Notes under the pieces: generated by a model
The model's input: the letters and a program-made list of their open reading frames with translations, nothing else
Databases searched by the model: none
What the model was told of the DNA's origin: nothing
Source of the DNA: Epiperipatus broadwayi
Taxonomy: Eukaryota; Onychophora; Udeonychophora; Euonychophora; Peripatidae
Assembly: GCA_028023455.1 (NCBI GenBank)
Contig: JAQFVV010006231.1
Location: forward strand, 7,950,036 to 8,014,035
Length of the DNA: 64,000 bases
Reading direction: 5' to 3'
Made by a program: the position numbers and the translations under genes
Shown here: positions 48,881 through 61,700 of the stretch, in pieces
Numbering within the stretch: position 1 is the stretch's first letter
Layout: every line of letters starts with the position of its first letter

Positions 48881-50239
48881 AGACAGTAAAAGTGCCTGGA
48901 TATGATCCTGCCCACACGCCAGATTAACGGATGGGAAAATAACCTGTGGACTTTGATACTATGTAGATATAGCAATCTGGAGACTATGGCTCAATGTGCC
49001 CTGATGACACTGTAGAGTTCTACCAGGCCTGGAAAGGGAAAAAGCCGCATTGAACTATGGTCGGACTTTGGGTCTTTGGATCGGATGCTGATGAAAACAT
49101 GATGAAATGCCTAACCAATTATTGCATATACTTTTAATTGACTAGCTCTATACCTATTTAATAATATCAAATGCAATTTAGGTTAGTTCATCTACTTTTC
49201 ACCCCTTTAAAATTCCGTTAATCCCTGATATTCGAACCAGGAACAATGTTGCTTTTGACTCCCTTAACAGATATGAACAGATACACAAAGTAACTTCTGC
49301 ATCTCTGTATAGGTTACAACTAGCATTTATTATATTTGATTTACTATAAAACTATTGTATAACTAGAAATAGATGTATGTGCATGCATAATTGTTTGTTA
49401 GCTGCGGAATGTCAGGACAACTCAATAAACCAGAGACCAGAATAATATAAACTCTTAAACATTTATTAACCATGATAAATGAAATTAAATAAAGTATTAT
49501 AACAATAGTAATAATAAAAAAATATATACATGTGTCACATGAATTTCTACCATTCTGTTAGCTAATAATTCTCTAGATCCATCCCTTTTACCCATGGTAG
49601 AAATCCATCTGTGATTTACAAATCATGAACTATACAAGTAAAATAAACAATAATTTAAAATGATTGAGATGCTGGCTAGCTAAATTAAACATTTACTGGT
49701 TTCCACAAAGCAATCTATTTAGTTTAAGTCCCCTCCAATTTATATATATATATGATAGGTATAGAAATTAACACTAGTTGATTAGTTGATCACATTGGAA
49801 AAATATATAATGAGGATTAATCAACAAAATAAAACATACAAGGTAAATTCTGTAACAAGTGTTGCAATTTAATCTGTAAAAATAAATGTAGAGAATCTCT
49901 TACCTTACTATTTACATGGATAGCCTAATGTGAAGCAGGTGGGGAAACTGAGCTGACCTCAATTTTTATTTACAATAAAATAAAAATAACTAAGTGAATT
50001 ATCCCCCCATTTCTTCTTTGCTAATTCTGAAAAATGAGATTTTTACCATCATAGACTGGGAAGTGCCCCACCAGAGTGTGAAAATACAACATAGATAAAA
50101 GAAAAATCAAACAAAAATTTCTAACATTAATTTCTTGGATTAAAATAATAGTTGGACAAAGTCCATAAAGTCATCCTAGTAGTATTAGTAGTTGATAGTT
50201 AGGTGTGTTACTCTACAACAGCAGTTAAAATTTGGATAT
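48881..50239. other. Non-coding DNA, no gene seen
   Basis: A GC-richer patch at 48895-49100 and another at 49405-49450 (GGAATGTCAGGACAACTC) could be pieces of further repeats. Neither has a partner or defined ends in this window. The rest is AT-rich. Confidence 0.45.
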
Positions 50240-50815
50240 TTGAATATGTAAGGTGATAGGAGAATGGCTGGATTTAAACAAAGCAGTTAAAAAGGAAGAA
50301 CTTGAGATATTAGCACTAGTAGAAACACATCTAAGAGAAAAAGAACCTATACTGGAAGACTTGGTATGGCAGAGTATAAATAGAAAAGAAAAAGAAAAAA
50401 GGGTTGTAGTATAGGAGTTATATCAAAAAAATATTTAAATACTGTTAAGTGTTGAGAACATTTATGTTTTGAGTGGCTATAGAGTATATAGCCGCTGGAG
50501 ATAGTGAAACTATAATGGAGTGGAACAATAACACATATGAATGCCTAGTTAATGATATACAGTGTATCAAAAAAAAAAGGGGGGGGGAGAGGAAAGTAAT
50601 GGTTATAGGGGATATGAATGGGCATATTGAAGAAATTGATGACATAGATAACAAGAATGGAAGAATTTTTGTCAGAGAAGGAATTTGAGCATTGGAAATT
50701 TATCAAACATTTATGAGGGACTATACACGTGGTCTAGAAATAATATATTTCACACAGTAGATTATGTATTAGTAGAGAAAGAGGGAAATGTATAAAGTAT
50801 GGAAAATTAAAGTGT
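50240..50815 (+). pseudogene. Tick-type EN-RT LINE, endonuclease fragment (copy 1)
   Basis: Plus-strand peptides ILALVETHLREKE at about 50310-50345 and VIGDMNGHIEEIDDIDNKNG at about 50602-50660 are endonuclease-domain words (ETHL and GDMN motifs of the exonuclease/endonuclease/phosphatase fold). SIGNLSNIYEG.YTW and NIFHTVDYVL follow across stops. The same sequence recurs at 54836-55260, which defines the family. There is no RT part here. Confidence 0.7.
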
Positions 50816-51240
50816 TGATAATGAATAGAGAAATGGAATATTTGCCTTGTCATATTCGTTTCACCTATGTTACACCCTATAACCTATTCTTTGCCAGGTT
50901 CATACCCTAAAAGTGCCCAAGAAACATCTATATTAGTATACAGATACAGTTGCATATATATGTATATATGTGTGTGCATTAATACCAGTAATCTAATCAG
51001 TATGTATAGATTAAAGTGATAACTTTATTAAAATCAATGTATAATTTATAATTCAATTTATTAAAATTACATGTATATATGTATGTATGTAAATTGTACA
51101 TATTTCCACAATACATATATATTAGACATATTTTGTTTTTTGCAATTTGTTATATTTTAAAAGAAATTGGTTTCTAAAATAATTTGTAAAATTACTAAAT
51201 ATCACACATCACCATCTCTATACTAGCACATAATTGTTGT
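50816..51240. other. AT-rich non-coding spacer
   Basis: Only AT-rich sequence with (TATG)n-like runs at about 50960 and 51075. Confidence 0.5.
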
Positions 51241-51348
51241 AAACAAAGGCAAAACTCTCCATACAGTAGTGCCATCCTGTGCCAAACAGAGTAATCAATG
51301 GATGCCAGAAGGCATGTGCATTAAATTCCTTTATAGTGCCTACTCATC

Positions 51349-51395
51349 CAATATCCCCAGACTAGTTTCTGGCTTGTGGCCATCATCAAAGTGTA
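51349..51395 (-). ncRNA. Hammerhead ribozyme relic, left arm
   Basis: Minus-strand reading: TTGATGA, stem II TGGC-CACAA-GCCA, GAAACTAGTC, TGGGGATATTGG. It equals the right-arm ribozyme except that C3 of the core is T, a change at a base required for cleavage. Confidence 0.7.
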
Positions 51396-51567
51396 TGGGT
51401 GCTGAATTGAGTTCACACCCATATGACTGTATAAGCTATTGAGCTTAGATTGAAAATATTATTGTGTTTTCAATTTCATTCTCATAGTTTTGTAGTAAAG
51501 TAGAGTTAAAAGATGGCTGCTGGAGGGTTGCATTAGATCCTAAGATCTAGGTGCAGTGCTCTCAGAT

Positions 51568-51622
51568 CCAAGACTCCTCACTGATGATGGCCACAAGCCA
51601 GAAACTAGTCTGGGGATATTGG
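51568..51622 (+). ncRNA. Hammerhead ribozyme, complete core
   Basis: In order: stem I 5' strand CCAAGACTCCTCA (51568-51580); CTGATGA (51581-51587); stem II TGGC, loop CACAA, GCCA (51588-51600, 4 perfect pairs); GAA then stem III AC-TA-GT and the cleavage-site C (51601-51610); stem I 3' strand TGGGGATATTGG (51611-51622). Stem I has six pairs next to the core (one G-U) and four more (CCAA/TTGG) beyond an internal loop. All invariant core bases are present and cleavage would fall after 51610. The 2-bp stem III is like the minimal hammerheads of Penelope-like elements, which are thought to act best as dimers. Confidence 0.82.
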
Positions 51623-51722
51623 GTGAGTAGGTAGAAATTTTATGCACAAGCCTTCTGACATCCATTGATTACTCTGTTTGGCACAAGGTGGCATTACTGT
51701 ATGGAGAGTTTTGCCTTTGTTT

Positions 51723-54344
51723 TGAATTTGTAAAATTATTATGTGATCCAAATCTGGTTTGGGATGACATGTTAAATGTTGTTAAAATTTATTAAACCAA
51801 TAGATATTGGTCAAAACATATTTTATCACTAAAATAAACACTTAACTAATTTTTAAATCACTAAAATTTTATATGAAAATAAAAGATAAAATTCTTGAAA
51901 ACATCCTGTTAAAGAACTATACAAAAGATAGGAGTTATTTTGATTCTTAAAATTATAAAACTTAATGTGCTAATGACTTGTTTTGCTAGAGAGCAAATTT
52001 GTTATTAAAATGTATAATTTAATGGAAGGCAGGTATATATAGGCCACCTTTTTCTATGTAAAACAAGCCAGCCACCTTTTTCTATGTAAAACAAGCCAGT
52101 TTAACCTTTAATATGTCTGAGTAGGAGATGCAGGAGTTTGCTGTTCTCCAAGACCGGAGAATGGTGATCTTCATCCCACTTTCTGAAAACTGCCATATTG
52201 ATTGGAAGAAGTTCTTGTAACGGATCTGCCACAATGACATGTCCACTCTGAAAGACATGCTGCCTATCCTACAAATAATTATTGCTGCTTTACCTGCCAC
52301 CCAAAAATGCTGACATCAATAGACACTTCCACCAATGAGCCAAAGGTAAAATTTCTAATATCACTGCAAAGAATTTTAAAATGAACTTTAACTTAGAAAT
52401 CTAAAACTATAGCTATTGTATCAATCCCACAGAATGTTCAAAGTAAATTTAATTTCTGCAACCATTCCTTTAATTAAACTGTTAAGTAACCAATTGCTGT
52501 TTGGCTTACTCTTTGTAAATTAACTTTTAATATCTGTAAAACCTTTAATTTTACTTAAGCTAAAATTGGAAAATTAATGATCTTACTATTAATTATAATC
52601 TATCTTTTGCTTTTGTTTGTGCTTGTGATAATTTTTATGTATTAGAAATCTTGGTTATTACGATTTTATTTTTTTATGTATGTGATAATATGCCAAATGC
52701 CACTCGAAATAGTGCGCGTCTTAAGTATAATAAGTTTGTACTAGAGATATTTTTCTATCTTCGATCTAGTAATTACAAATAACACTTTGTTATTTAAATC
52801 TTACTCGATATTTTAAAATTGGGTTGCTTTGTCATAATGTTTGATTGCCTTGCCATCATTATAATTATCGACTTTGATTTGAAATTCAGTTCTTAATAAA
52901 TATTCTGGTCTGCCAATACTAAAATTATAAAGTATAGTATAAAGGTTATTTTAGTCAATAAGTAATGTTAACTGTAGATATATATTATGAATGTGTATCT
53001 TATAAATTATTAATTTTAACCCCCTAAAATATACACCCCAATATAAAATATGATTGGTGATGCTGGTCAACCATTTGTTGGATGGGAACTATTTATTACT
53101 TAGCCCATTTTATTGTTGCATTAACTCTTATTGCTTGCTTGATGAAGTGGCTTCTGTTGGCATCACAGGGATTCATTTATGATTGATATATTACATTAAT
53201 GTATTGCTGATAAGAACTTATTATATATATATCCCTCTCTTGCTAAACCTTATGGGCCAATGGCAAAGACCGATCCAGTTATCGGCTGCCTGCACAACAG
53301 TGAACACATTCTCCCAGGTGCTGAATTGTTCAGATATGAGCACCAAATATGCAACTGGAGTAGAGACCCAGGACTTTTGAGTAGCTTATCCAAATTTCCG
53401 AACTTTCTTATATTTCAGATTATTTTGATTCAAATGTATCATATATCGCATATGTGGAAGTAATTTCTCAACCACACCACCTAATTCCCGATAAGTTTAA
53501 TAATTACTGAGAGTGAAACACAAGTGATGCTAATTTAGTCAATTTGCTTCTTTGTAATATATTGATTCATTCATTTGTCTGAAACCATAAAAATCTTCAG
53601 TGTGATAAAATCATGATTTGCATAATCTTTCAAAATTATTGAATACTCAAATCTTAATTTACTTATCTTAAATAATCAGCAACATTAATGCTGCAGTAGA
53701 TGATATATATCTCCAGTTATCACCTTAAAACTTTCATCATTGGGCAGATCATGAGGAGAGAATTAAATATCATTTGGTATGTTAACTGTCATAGACATCA
53801 ATCAGCCATAAAGTACAAAGATTATTAGATTCACTCAAAATAAATCATTGGCACTGTATTATGTTAATTGACCTGTCTAATTGTATAATACCTAATAGTG
53901 GCCAATTAACTATAATTTAATCATTAGTCAATTGTAATTTATATTATATTATGTTACTCATTATCAACTATAATAAATTTATTTAAATATACTTAGTCTC
54001 TGTTATCATTCTTACTGCATTCCAATTCAATTAAATTATTAATTAAGTATACTTAAGTGATGCAATAATTATAGCATTGATATTATTCTCACCTTAGTTA
54101 AATTTATTTTATCTTATTAATTCATTTGTGTTGCATGTGTGATAAAATTTAAAAGTTTCATTCCTCTCTCTGTTCAAAAAAAGGGCCGCGAACTGAATGG
54201 AACTTGAAGGTAAAATCACGAATGTTATTCACAGAACATTAAATCATGAAGCACTGGTAAATAGGTTGAAACTTGGTTGGATTTGAGACTCCTATATCCC
54301 ATATCAATCAGGCTTGCTAAACTTTACTGGGACTCTAGGTTTTG
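51723..54344. other. Non-coding DNA with isolated GC-richer patches
   Basis: A 28-bp tandem duplication lies at 52043-52098. At 52110-52300 a plus-strand reading with two stops (AVLQDRRMVIFIPLSEN, then LPILQIIIAALPAT) may be a very old coding relic. At 53250-53380 there is another GC-richer patch. None has enough to name. The remainder is AT-rich. Confidence 0.4.
52043..52098. repeat. 28-bp tandem duplication (2 copies)
   Basis: GCCACCTTTTTCTATGTAAA plus eight bases occurs twice head to tail without a difference. Confidence 0.9.
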
Positions 54345-54835
54345 TTATGTGAATATACAATTCTGACCATTACAGTATGTAATAGTGATCATAATTTCTT
54401 TATAATAGAAATGGTTAGTAATGTGAAGGAAAATAGTAATAAAGATAGAAAGGGCAATGAAAGATGTGGATGGAGAATGAATGATAAGAATAAGATAGAA
54501 TATAAAATAAAGTGGAAGAATTCATGGAAAATTTGTTGGGGATGAATATAAGGACTGGTGTGGCGAAGTAGAAAAAGTGACAAATAGGATTTTAGGTGAG
54601 AATATTCAGAAGAATAAAAGTAATAGAAAAGTGAAAGTTAGTAAAAGAGAGGGAAAAAGTTTGCACAGAATATAAGTGTGCTACTAAAAAGAAAATGAAA
54701 AGAATGTTAATGTTAAATGAGAGAAATAATTTTAAAAAAAGAAGTTGGCTAAAATAGATAATTATAGAGAATGAAATTAAAGTGAATTATTTGAGGTCAT
54801 TAATAAAAGTGGAAGAGATGGAAATAAAAAGAAAA
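54345..54835 (+). pseudogene. Tick-type LINE, linker fragment (copy 2)
   Basis: Plus-strand text NSDHNF, VSNVKENSNKDRKGNERCG and the following Lys-rich stretch match the linker between endonuclease and RT at 55300-55750 of the next copy, with about 85% likeness by eye. It lies directly before that copy's endonuclease, so the order is linker, endonuclease, linker, RT. Confidence 0.65.
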
Positions 54836-57600
54836 AAGGGGTGGTGATATAAGAGTTATTTCAAAAAAATATTTTAATACTGTTAAGTGTCGAGAACATT
54901 TTTGGTTTCAGATAAGGTTAGGAAGACAAGAATGGATGGTAGATATAGTGTATATGATCACTGAAGATAGTCAAACTATAATGGAGTGGAACATTAGCAT
55001 ATATGAATGCCTAGTCAAGGATACAAAGAATATCAAAAAAGGGGGAAGAAAATAATGATTAGGGGATATGAATGGGCATATCGAAGAAATTAATGACATA
55101 GATAACAAGAATGGACAGCTTTTGAACAATTTTTGTCAGAGAGTGAATTTGAGCATTGGAAATATATAAAATATTTATGAGGAGCAATATACATGGTCTA
55201 GAAACAATATATTTTACACAATAGATTATGGATTAGTTGAGAAAAAGGGAATGAATACAGTATAGAACATTAAAGTGTTTGATAATGAAGAGAGAGTATG
55301 TAATAGTGATCATAATAATCTTTATAATGAAATGGTTAGTAATGTGATGGAAATAGTAATAAAAGTAGAAAGGATAGTGAAAGATGTGGATGGAGACTGA
55401 ATGATAAGTATAAGTTAGAAAAGTATAAAATAAAAGTAGAAGAAAAAATGGAAGAGTTTATTGGAGATGAATATAAGGATTGGTAGGGTTTTAGGTGAAA
55501 ATATTCAGAAAAATAAAAGCAATAGAAAAGTGGGATATTAGTAAAAGTGTAAAAGAGGGGGAAAAGCATGCAGGGAATATAAATGTGCTATTAAAAACAA
55601 AGAAAATGAAAAAGATGTTAATATTAAATGGGAAAACTATTTTTAAAAAAAGTTGACTAAAATATATAATTATATAGAGAGAATGAAATTAAATAGTAAA
55701 TTATTGGAGATATTACTAAAAGTGGAAGCAATGGGAGTAAAAAAAATTGGAAATATATTAAAGGAAGGAATGCAGGGGAGAGAGAAATAGTGTTACTAAA
55801 TGATGAGGAAAAAGAGTGTATCTCTAGAGAAGAATTAGAGACAATCTTAAATAAGTATGTAATAGATATAGAAAAGATGTTAGATGTGAAGGACAGAGGT
55901 AATATCAAACATAAAAGCATTTAGTAATGGAAATATTAGGTTTATAGGAAATGAATTGAATGAGGCAAGGAAGAAATTTAAAAGTGGAAAGTCAAGAGGT
56001 TTAAATGGATAGGCAGCAGAGATGGTGATGAACTTGGAAAATAGGGCAAAATTAAAACTATTATCATGTTTTAATAAAATGGCACAGAAAAGATAATTTC
56101 CAGATAGCTGGAATAATACAAGAGTAAGGATCATAGAAAGTTAAGCAATCACAGACCAATAATGGTAGTGCCAATGTTATATAAAGTTTTGCATATATGG
56201 TGGCTGGAAAGCTGCAAAATAGATGGAAGAAAATAATAAAAGTGGGAGAAATGCAAGGTGGTTTTAGATCAGATAGCCATATAGGACATAGTTTATTTGT
56301 AATCACACAACTTATAGATATGAGTAGGAATACAGGTAGACCTATATATATAGAATTAAAAATGGAGTGGGACTAAGGCAAGAATGTTCTATGTCACCTG
56401 TTTTGTTTTTGTTATATTTGAGAGAAATGGAGAGAACAATAGAAAGACTAGGAAGAGAAGTAGAGATACCATTTATTTAGATGGCAAAGAAGTGTATATA
56501 TTATCAGGTCTTTTATTTGCTGATGATATCTTCTTGTGCACATAAAGTGGGAAGATGTGGAAGTTAAGCTGAAGACATGAGCAAGGGTGAGTAAAGAGAT
56601 GAGGGATTAAATTTTGTGAAGAAAAATCAAAAGTAATTATGATTAATGCTGGGGAAAGAGAAGAGAAAATTTTTTTATTTATAAAATGTGAATAGATATA
56701 ACTATTTGGTAATTGTCTTAAGTAATCAGAGAAAATGCTTGGATGAATGGGAGAAAAAAATTGATAAATGAAAGAAATTAACAGTGTTTTCATATAATAA
56801 ATATGATGTAGCAAGTATTGTATGGAGTGGCAGTAGCAGGGTTAACTTATGGTAATGATGTGTTATGTATTAGTAAAAGGGTCTTAGATTACTCAGAAAA
56901 AGTTCAAAGAGAAGTAGGAAGACACCCATTTGATGCAGATGTGTGGATGGCAAAGGAGGCAATTCAAGGAGAAAATCGAATGGTCAAGTTTTTATATGAG
57001 AGATTAAAAAAGCAAAATGAAATTGTTCGATAGATTGCAATTTATGGATAATAAGAGAATAGCCAAAATAACATTTAATTGGGTTATGAATAAAGGACAG
57101 GTAACAAGATGCATGAAAAAGATAGTATGGTATACAGAAGATTTGGATAAAGACTTTATGTCAGTATACTTATACCCAAAGTGGGATAATTGTGGTAGGA
57201 GAATTGTTGAATGTTATAATGGCAAAGAATCGGATATAAAAATAGATGCATTAATAAAAAATGCAGAGTTGGAGAGATGCAGAACTAGTATGGAGAGTAA
57301 AAAGAGTTTTAATATATATAGAAGTGAACAGAATATTGGGTGTGAGTTAATTTATAATAGCAAGAAAAGTAGTTTATTTTTTAAAGCTCAAATAGGATCA
57401 TTAGCAATAAGGGAATATACACATAAATGGATAAATGTGGGTGATTTAGTCTGCAAGTTATGTAAAGAAGGCATGGAAAATATTAAGCCATCTGTTAATT
57501 GAATAAATGCTTGCAAGCAAAAAGGATACAAACAATGAAGTTGTGGAGAATAAATGTAAACATAAGTGATTATACAGAAAGTGGGTTTTTGGGTTTTCAC
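54836..57600 (+). pseudogene. Tick-type EN-RT LINE, long copy (copy 3)
   Basis: Relic of a non-LTR retrotransposon polyprotein. Endonuclease: GDMNGHIEEINDIDNKNG near 55065-55120, SIGNI.NIYEEQYTWSRNN near 55150-55210. Lys-rich linker: 55290-55750. RT: GGFRSDSHIGHSLF near 56257-56300, QECSMSPVLFLLYL near 56378-56420, LLFADDIFL at 56510-56536 (catalytic FADD intact). C-terminal region: ORF 56818-57033 (SEKVQREVGRHP, AKEAIQGENRM) and ORF 57017-57502 (VWYTEDLD; SSLFFKAQIGSL; CKLC at 146-149), which then shifts frame before KHLLIE. These words match the LINEs often labelled tick transposon; I cannot assign a clade. Frameshifts and stops make it inactive, but the C-terminal part is well kept. Confidence 0.78.
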
Positions 57601-57866
57601 ACTGAGTTTTAAAAAGAAAAGGGGGGGGGGATTTTGATATAACGTTCATAGAACGAACAAAGATAATGTTGTAGAAATGGGATCGAGGTGGATAGAGAAG
57701 AATATGAGAAAAAATTAGGGTTGTTAATGAAAAGGGGAGGTAAGGTAGTTAACAGGTTTATTTCAGTGTACTGACTGAGATTCCTGATTCCGATAATGGA
57801 GAAGCCATAGTGGATCACATAGCATATCAAATGATAAATGGAACAATAAGTCAGAATATGAAATAA
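57601..57866 (+). other. Probable LINE 3' UTR, purine-rich
   Basis: Follows the LINE's C-terminal frame. It has a G10 run at 57620-57630 and A/G-rich sequence, with no open frame on the coding strand. Where the LINE truly ends is unclear; the next feature is an inverted repeat. Confidence 0.4.
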
Positions 57867-58772
57867 TGTGTGTACTTGTTTCAGAAGTGATACTACTGTT
57901 ATTAGAGAACTAACAAATGTAGAAATTTAATTAAACAAATAAATAAGAAGAAAAACACAAATACAAATTCTTTTGTACAAATTATTTTTTAAAAAAATAA
58001 ACATTACAAATAAAAACAACAAGAAAAAAAAAATATGAATTTAGTTGTACAAAATAATTACATAAACAAGAAAAAAATAGAAAATGTTTTTTAAAAAAAG
58101 ATTATAGCAGAGTATTACAATGCTGTAAGGATTGAGAAGTGGCATTTTGATTTTCCAATTTATACTTTCATACCAAGATAGATTTTGTTAGTTTTTATAA
58201 ATAGTTTTTTTTAGAGTTGTTGTTTATTAAAATTGTCTTAAGTTCTAATCCGCATTACCAATTTGTCATTTAAATCTGATCTCTCCATGTAGAATTGTTT
58301 TGATTGAAATATACACAGAAAATCTTATTTTCATTTTATTTTTGTCAAAAGAAATAGTAGTTTAATTATATTTTTGCTACCCCACCCCCCCCAATAATAT
58401 CACAAAAAATCTCCATATATAATAATTTTCCATACTTGCTATCTGTGCCCGTGTAAACATGCAAAAAAATTAGCAGAAGCATGGCTAAATGATTATGCTA
58501 TAGGATTTAAGCATTTTGCCATAATCTTTTATTTATATTTTTAATTACCATGTACAACTCATTTTATATTTTTTTCTTATTTGTTAATTATTTTATACAA
58601 CTAAATTCACATTTTATTTCTTTTTGTTTATTTGTAACATTTTTTTATTAAAAATTATTTTGCACAAGTAAATTTGTAATTTTGTTTTTATATACTTGTT
58701 TGTTTTTTTTAATTTCTAAATTTTTTTTTAGCCATCTATCAATTGTATCAGTTCTGAAAAAAAGTACACATA
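57867..58772. mobile_element. Foldback element, arms about 215 bp
   Basis: The left arm 57867-58085 and right arm 58562-58772 are diverged reverse complements. Shared words are TGTGTACT, TTTCAGAA.TGATAC, TAGAAATTTAATTAAA, AATTTAGTTGTACAAAATAA. The middle (58086-58561) is AT-rich and non-coding. It lies at the 3' side of the LINE copy. Confidence 0.65.
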
Positions 58773-61700
58773 ACATATTTTACTTAATTTTATTTACATA
58801 AGACATAATACTTTTCTTTATTTTCTTTTGTAAACATATATATACTCTGACTACTTGTTACATTTATCACTTGGTATTTTCAGTAATGGTCCGGTAGTGT
58901 CAATAACTGTTCTTAAGGACTACTAAATGATTACCTTTTTTGATAGAAAAAAGTTGATCTTGTTGAATATCTCACTTATAAACATCTTATGACCGTAGAA
59001 GACAAATACTCAACTTATCATCATCAGAAATGATCACCATTGTGTTATCCTATAAATTATTTTTGATTTTATTTTAAAGTTATAAACTTTTACATCATTT
59101 TTAAAACATTGATTAAAATTTTAAAAAAATTAATTGGAAAAAAATAAATATCATAAGGGGGGGGGGTATTAATACATATATATAGAAACCTATTTATATA
59201 TAAGTAATTAAATTAAATAAAAATAAAAAACCTAAATTTGTTTTTTTCGTAAAGACTTTTTTTTTTTTTGGTTTTTAAATTAAATATTAATTTTTGTTTA
59301 TTTTTTTAAAAAAGAAAGGTATTTTACATATAATGTTAAAATATTATCTGACGTTTTTGCTTTTTTTATTACCGTACTGAATTCCTTTTAAAACATCTAT
59401 AAATCATTTTCTGTTAATACTTTTTAATTCAAACTGTTCAAAATGTTAAAACATATTGAGATGCTATGAACACTTTATCTTCATTCTCTTAATGGAGATC
59501 AGAATCCTGAAAGTGAATTGATTATTCTCTTCTGAATCTGGTTAAATACTTTCTGCTTTTAAAATAGTAATAAGCTAATACTTACATAATTAAAATGTTT
59601 ATTTGTGATTCTTGTTAATTGAGACATTAATGTGAATTACTTCAATTGATTTTTAACTTTAAAATTATTTTTTAATTGCTAAACTATTATGGCACATTAA
59701 TGTTTTTAAATACGATTGCATATATATATACACGTAATTACATGGATTTGAACCCAGACTTTCAAGCTCCTTTTAGTCATCTATCTTAAGTATTTATATA
59801 AAAATTGTACATTTGCCATGCATTATTATGGAGAGTAGCCTCTTAAGTAACTGGTGGTAGAAAATCTGAGGCCTTTGAAATGAAAACTGATGTCAAACAG
59901 CAATGCTTTGTATTCTAGCTCAAACATTATTTTCTATTTTTATGGTAATGGTCTTTGTAACATTATATAAAAATATTAATTTCACTAAATAGATATCAAG
60001 ATATAATGTAAGTTTGGTGTTGGAATTTTTAAATTGAGTTGAATACAGGTAAAAACAATATCTTTTTTTTCTTCTTCTAGATGATTTTATTATTTCAATT
60101 CATTCAATGAAAAGTCCTGCAAAATATTTTTTAATTTTTGAATTTAATCAATAAAAAATTTATAGAATTTGATTTACAAATTATTAGTCCGAGGATGAGG
60201 ATTTAAATATTATAAGATGTCTAATACTCAAATTTATGGTGGATGATACTAAAAGAAAATTTTTCTTTTCTTTTAAAATATTTATTGTTTTTTTTTTTTT
60301 TTTGGGGGGGGGGGCATAATATAGTTTGTAGTCTCTTGGCATAATCATTACTAATTTACTCATTTACATATCCACACAAACATATTATTGCAAAGTTCTT
60401 TGAAAACCAACACTAAAATATTTAACAGCATTTAAATTGTGAGATTAAGAAAAGTGCATCAATATTCAAAAATATGTAAAGATAATTAGAATGAAAAAAT
60501 AAAGAAAATTTCACAAATTTTAATTTTAATTTTCATGGTGAATGATACACACAGATGTGAAATATGTGGGAATTTCAAAATGGATTACACTTTATTTTAA
60601 ACAAAAGAATAAACCCATGAGTATAACAAATAAATATCAACTATATTGAATTAGATGTTCTGAGTAACTTTTGTAATTATATCATAGTGGCATTGCAATT
60701 AAAAGGAATAAACTGCATGTACTGGAAAAAAAAAACCTCATCTGTGATATTCTAAGTGGGAAAAAATGAAACTTTTCTTGCCATTAATTATTATCAAAAG
60801 AATTCGATCACTATTATACATGAGAATTCTACCAGGTGAAGAAAAAAATATGAAAGATATTACCTAGATATCAAATGAGCAGAAAATACAGCTAACAGTA
60901 TTTCCAAGAATGTGCTCTTATATAAGAAATATGTGTGTTAAATACAGAGAATTGAAATTTGATTGCAGACAAAATTAATTTTATAACAGAAGAATGTGAC
61001 TTATATAATTAAAAATAAAGATATAAGAAAGCATTTGAATAGTGTCAGTAAATATAAGAATATAACATAATACGAATAAATAGCAATGAAAAAGTTCACA
61101 GAACAATTGAGATTTTTTAAAAATAGAAATCTAAAGCATTTATTTAACAAGAATAAAATGTTTTGATTAAATAAAGCAGATTGCATTTGGTTTTTAAGAA
61201 TTAATGAGAAATTGTGCTTTCAAAATTGAGTTGAAAGTATATATATAATACTTAAGTAGAAAACATAAGCATAAAATTAGAAGATACCTTTTGATATAGA
61301 GTTACATAGCAAAATTTAACAATTCAAAATACATTATGTTCATCAAAGATCTCATTAGAAAAGTGTTTTTTTTTTAAAATAAAAAAAGCCAATAAAAATA
61401 AAATATAAATCAGATAATCTCTCATGAAAAAATAAAATAAAAATAAGAACAGTCCTCAATATCTTATATAAACCTGAAGTTAAATAAAACCTGTTTGGGA
61501 ATATCTGTAAAACTGAAGACATGTGAGAAATAATATCTGAAGGGCATTTATATATTATGTCTTGTAAGTTCTGAGACTGAATTTTTTAATTATGAAAAAA
61601 TCTGTGGGTTAATTGACAATTCTGTATTTTATTTACTTTACTGTAGCTTTACTATCTTACTTTTTCATTGGTCCACTAGCTATTGTCTTCATGTGTTTCA

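Larger units (their letters stand above)
51241..51722. mobile_element. Inverted-repeat element with paired hammerheads, 482 bp
   Basis: Ends AAACAAAGGCAAAACTCTCC and its exact reverse complement. The arms (about 51241-51395 and 51578-51722) stay complementary through a shared GTGCC, AATCAATGGATG and a hammerhead sequence each. The ribozymes face outward: minus strand in the left arm, plus strand in the right. The unique middle (51400-51565) has no coding potential. A related shortened copy lies inside a PLE nuclease relic at 48.5 kb. It may be a pair of PLE termini joined head to head, or a separate hammerhead-bearing non-autonomous element. No target-site duplication was found. Confidence 0.8.

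Noticed and set aside
49088-49125. Hammerhead (CTGATGA ... GAAA)
   Set aside because: Both boxes occur, but stem II and stem III do not pair and no element surrounds it; likely chance.
59745-59790. tRNA on the minus strand (GGGTTCAAATCC)
   Set aside because: A B-box-like word without a matching A box or acceptor stem.
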